Below, piece after piece: positions 7,567-8,772 of a DNA stretch of 8,772 nt. Below the pieces are notes generated by a model, which worked only from the letters and a program-made list of their open reading frames with translations, had not been told where the DNA came from and did no database searches. A program made the position numbers and the translations under genes. Location: the NCBI GenBank assembly GCA_007127395.1, contig SKZL01000257.1, positions 1-8,772 on the forward strand. Reading direction: 5' to 3'. The DNA comes from Balneolaceae bacterium (GTDB taxonomy: Bacteria; Bacteroidota; Rhodothermia; Balneolales; Balneolaceae). Position 1 is the first letter of the stretch, and each line of letters starts with the position of its first letter.

Positions 7567-7604
7567 AGTAAAATTATCCGTATTTTACTTTCGTTTTAAA
7601 TACG
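7567..7604 (+). promoter_or_regulatory. Overlapping inverted repeats upstream of the Fic gene, candidate operator
   Basis: AGTAAAAT (7567-7574) and ATTTTACT (7582-7589) are 8-bp arms around a 7-base spacer. CGTATTT (7579-7585) and AAATACG (7598-7604) are 7-bp arms around a 12-base spacer. The two dyads share 7582-7585, so as RNA hairpins they would exclude each other. The first is centred about 58 bp before the ATG of the Fic gene, a plausible place for a repressor site. GAAGG follows at 7604-7608, which is too far from the ATG but well placed for the alternative TTG at 7612. AT-rich sequence makes such repeats easier to find by chance. Confidence 0.35.
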
Positions 7605-7635
7605 AAGGTAATTGTTACACTTGACTAGTTCATGC

Positions 7636-8715
7636 ATGTTTACTCCGAATATTCCTTATAATGATCTTCCACCTCTGCCTCCAGACGTAGACTTGGAAAC
7701 TAAAGCAATAATGCGCAAGCTTATACAAGCAAGCCGAGCATTGTCGGAATTGAATGGTGCACTCACCAATCTACCAAACCCAACCTTATTTCTGGATACC
7801 ATTCATCTTCAGGAGGCAAAATCAAGCTCAGAAATTGAAAATATTATCACTACGAATGACGATTTGTACCGTGACATAATTGCTGATAGAAAAGCTGGTG
7901 AATCAGCCGTAAAAGAAGTCTTGCGTTATAAGCAGGCTTTGTGGCTTGGTCTGGAGCACATAGAAAAGCGACCATTTATTTCTACGAATCTTTGCATAGA
8001 AATTGTTCAGTGCATAAAGCAGAACTCATCTGGTATCCGAGTCACTCCAGGCACGGTTTTGGCAAACTCTGCAGGAAAAGTATTGTATACACCTCCAACT
8101 GGCGTAATGGTAATTCGTAATAAAATGTCCGAATTGGAACAATTTATTAATGAGTCGGATAACTTGGATCCACTAATAAAAATGGCTTTGTTGCATTATC
8201 AATTTGAAGCAATTCATCCGTTCGCAGATGGAAATGGGCGAACAGGTAGAATTTTGTTGCTTCTGTATTTGAAACTCACAGGCTTATTACAAATTCCTGC
8301 TATTTATTTAAGTGAATACATTATCCGCAACAAGCAGACATATTATGAGTTATTGCGTGGTGTAACTGAAAGGCAGGAGTGGCAGCCTTATATATTATAT
8401 ATGCTAGACATGGTAGAGGTAATAGCGCAGCGTGCATTAGAGCAGATTCACGCTATTTCAGCACTAATGGATACTGTGGGTGAATTGATTAAAAAACAGG
8501 TACCTTTGGCTTATTCCAAAGAGCTTGTCGAAATTTTATTCAAGTTACCATATACAAAACGCCAAGTATTGTCTGCTGCGGGTTTAGGGACCTTAAAAAC
8601 CGTAGGAAATTATTTATCCCAATTAGAAAAAGCCGGTATATTATCATCTGAGAAATTTGGTAAAGAAAAGTTATATATCAACAAAGCACTAATGGATCTC
8701 TTGGCCAAACCATAA
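7636..8715 (+). CDS. Class II Fic family protein (probable protein adenylyltransferase)
   Basis: Expected to transfer AMP from ATP to a hydroxyl side chain of a target protein; the target is unknown. From ATG 7636 it has 359 residues, close to Shewanella SoFic (372), which it resembles throughout. Order: an N-terminal Fic_N region beginning YNDLPPLPP (8-16); the inhibitory helix motif SSEIEN (64-69, pattern S-x3-E-N) with autoinhibitory Glu68; the Fic core HPFADGNGRTGR (194-205) with catalytic His194 and the anion/Mg-binding loop intact; and a C-terminal winged-helix-like part (about 295-350: VLSAAGLGTLKTVGNYLSQLEKAGIL). Having the inhibitory helix in the same chain makes it class II, so no separate antitoxin is required, and none is seen nearby. 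TTG at 7612 would add 8 residues. The gene looks richer in A/T than its neighbours and is flanked by REP-like elements, suggesting possible transfer. The biological role is open. Confidence 0.93.
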   Translation: MFTPNIPYNDLPPLPPDVDLETKAIMRKLIQASRALSELNGALTNLPNPTLFLDTIHLQEAKSSSEIENIITTNDDLYRDIIADRKAGESAVKEVLRYKQALWLGLEHIEKRPFISTNLCIEIVQCIKQNSSGIRVTPGTVLANSAGKVLYTPPTGVMVIRNKMSELEQFINESDNLDPLIKMALLHYQFEAIHPFADGNGRTGRILLLLYLKLTGLLQIPAIYLSEYIIRNKQTYYELLRGVTERQEWQPYILYMLDMVEVIAQRALEQIHAISALMDTVGELIKKQVPLAYSKELVEILFKLPYTKRQVLSAAGLGTLKTVGNYLSQLEKAGILSSEKFGKEKLYINKALMDLLAKP

Positions 8716-8732
8716 AAATTGGCGCTCTATAA

Positions 8733-8758
8733 GTGTCAACCTGAGCACAGTGACGAAT
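8733..8758. repeat. REP-like element downstream of the Fic gene
   Basis: GTCA (8735-8738) and TGAC (8751-8754), with inner CTG (8741-8743) and CAG (8748-8750), form an imperfect hairpin. The string CCTGAGCACAGTGACGAAT resembles the widespread CCTGAGCGnAGTGACGAAT-type intergenic repeats I recall from Bacteroidota-like genomes. It shares TGACGAAT with the element at 7428-7470. It begins 17 bp after the Fic stop and could also act as a weak 3' hairpin. The window ends 14 bp later. Confidence 0.5.
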
Positions 8759-8772
8759 ATATTATAACCGTC

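Larger units (their letters stand above)
7028..7635. other. Gene-free intergenic region with layered repeats
   Basis: About 600 bp of AT-rich sequence separates the divergent pterin and Fic genes. From left to right it holds the leader and presumed promoter of the pterin unit, a degenerate 28-bp-period tandem array (about 7088-7338), a transition segment (7339-7427), a REP-like palindromic element (7428-7470), and a segment with overlapping inverted repeats before the Fic gene (7567-7604). No tRNA or recognisable riboswitch is seen. The only open frame of note is 35 codons (7383-7490) and has no support as a gene. Confidence 0.7.

Overview
The window looks like a stretch of chromosome from a Bacteroidota-type bacterium, perhaps the Balneolota/Rhodothermota side. 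The assignment is an inference. It rests on the near absence of Shine-Dalgarno sequences before recognisable starts, the style of the short intergenic repeats, and the gene content (M3B oligoendopeptidase, FolE2, a eukaryote-like 6-pyruvoyl-tetrahydropterin synthase). No RNA gene, CRISPR array or complete insertion sequence is visible.

Layout. Positions 1-1579 (minus) hold most of a PepF-like M3 oligoendopeptidase whose C-terminus runs off the left edge. A 265-bp AT-rich divergent intergenic region separates it from a 1247-codon gene (1845-5588, plus). That gene encodes a fused 2-oxoglutarate dehydrogenase of the Kgd/OdhA architecture: a short E1 N-terminal helix, a Pro/Glu-rich linker, an E2 acyltransferase catalytic domain without a lipoyl domain, and a full thiamine-diphosphate E1. 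Its stop codon lies inside a 10-bp hairpin that runs into eight perfect heptamer repeats (KTCTCAC). Convergent to it, on the minus strand, is a two-gene unit: a 6-pyruvoyl-tetrahydropterin synthase/QueD-family gene (6599-7027) followed 33 bp later by folE2 (5666-6565).

The region 7028-7635 has no convincing gene but is highly structured. It holds a degenerate tandem array with a 28-bp period and a 4-unit (about 111-bp) higher-order period, then a REP-like imperfect palindrome, then two overlapping inverted repeats just before the last gene. That gene (7636-8715, plus) is a class II Fic-family adenylyltransferase of the Shewanella SoFic type, looks more AT-rich than its neighbours and may have been acquired. 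Another REP-like element follows it.

How the genes relate. FolE2 makes 7,8-dihydroneopterin triphosphate from GTP and the COG0720 enzyme consumes it, so those two form a pathway pair. The enzyme's C-x5-HGH motif points toward tetrahydropterin (BH4-like) synthesis rather than classical queuosine QueD. The Kgd-like enzyme is a TCA-cycle component, PepF degrades cytosolic peptides, and the Fic protein appears to stand alone. The least explained items are the 28-bp higher-order array, the fused E2-E1 enzyme outside its familiar actinobacterial setting, and the heptamer array fused to the kgd stop codon.
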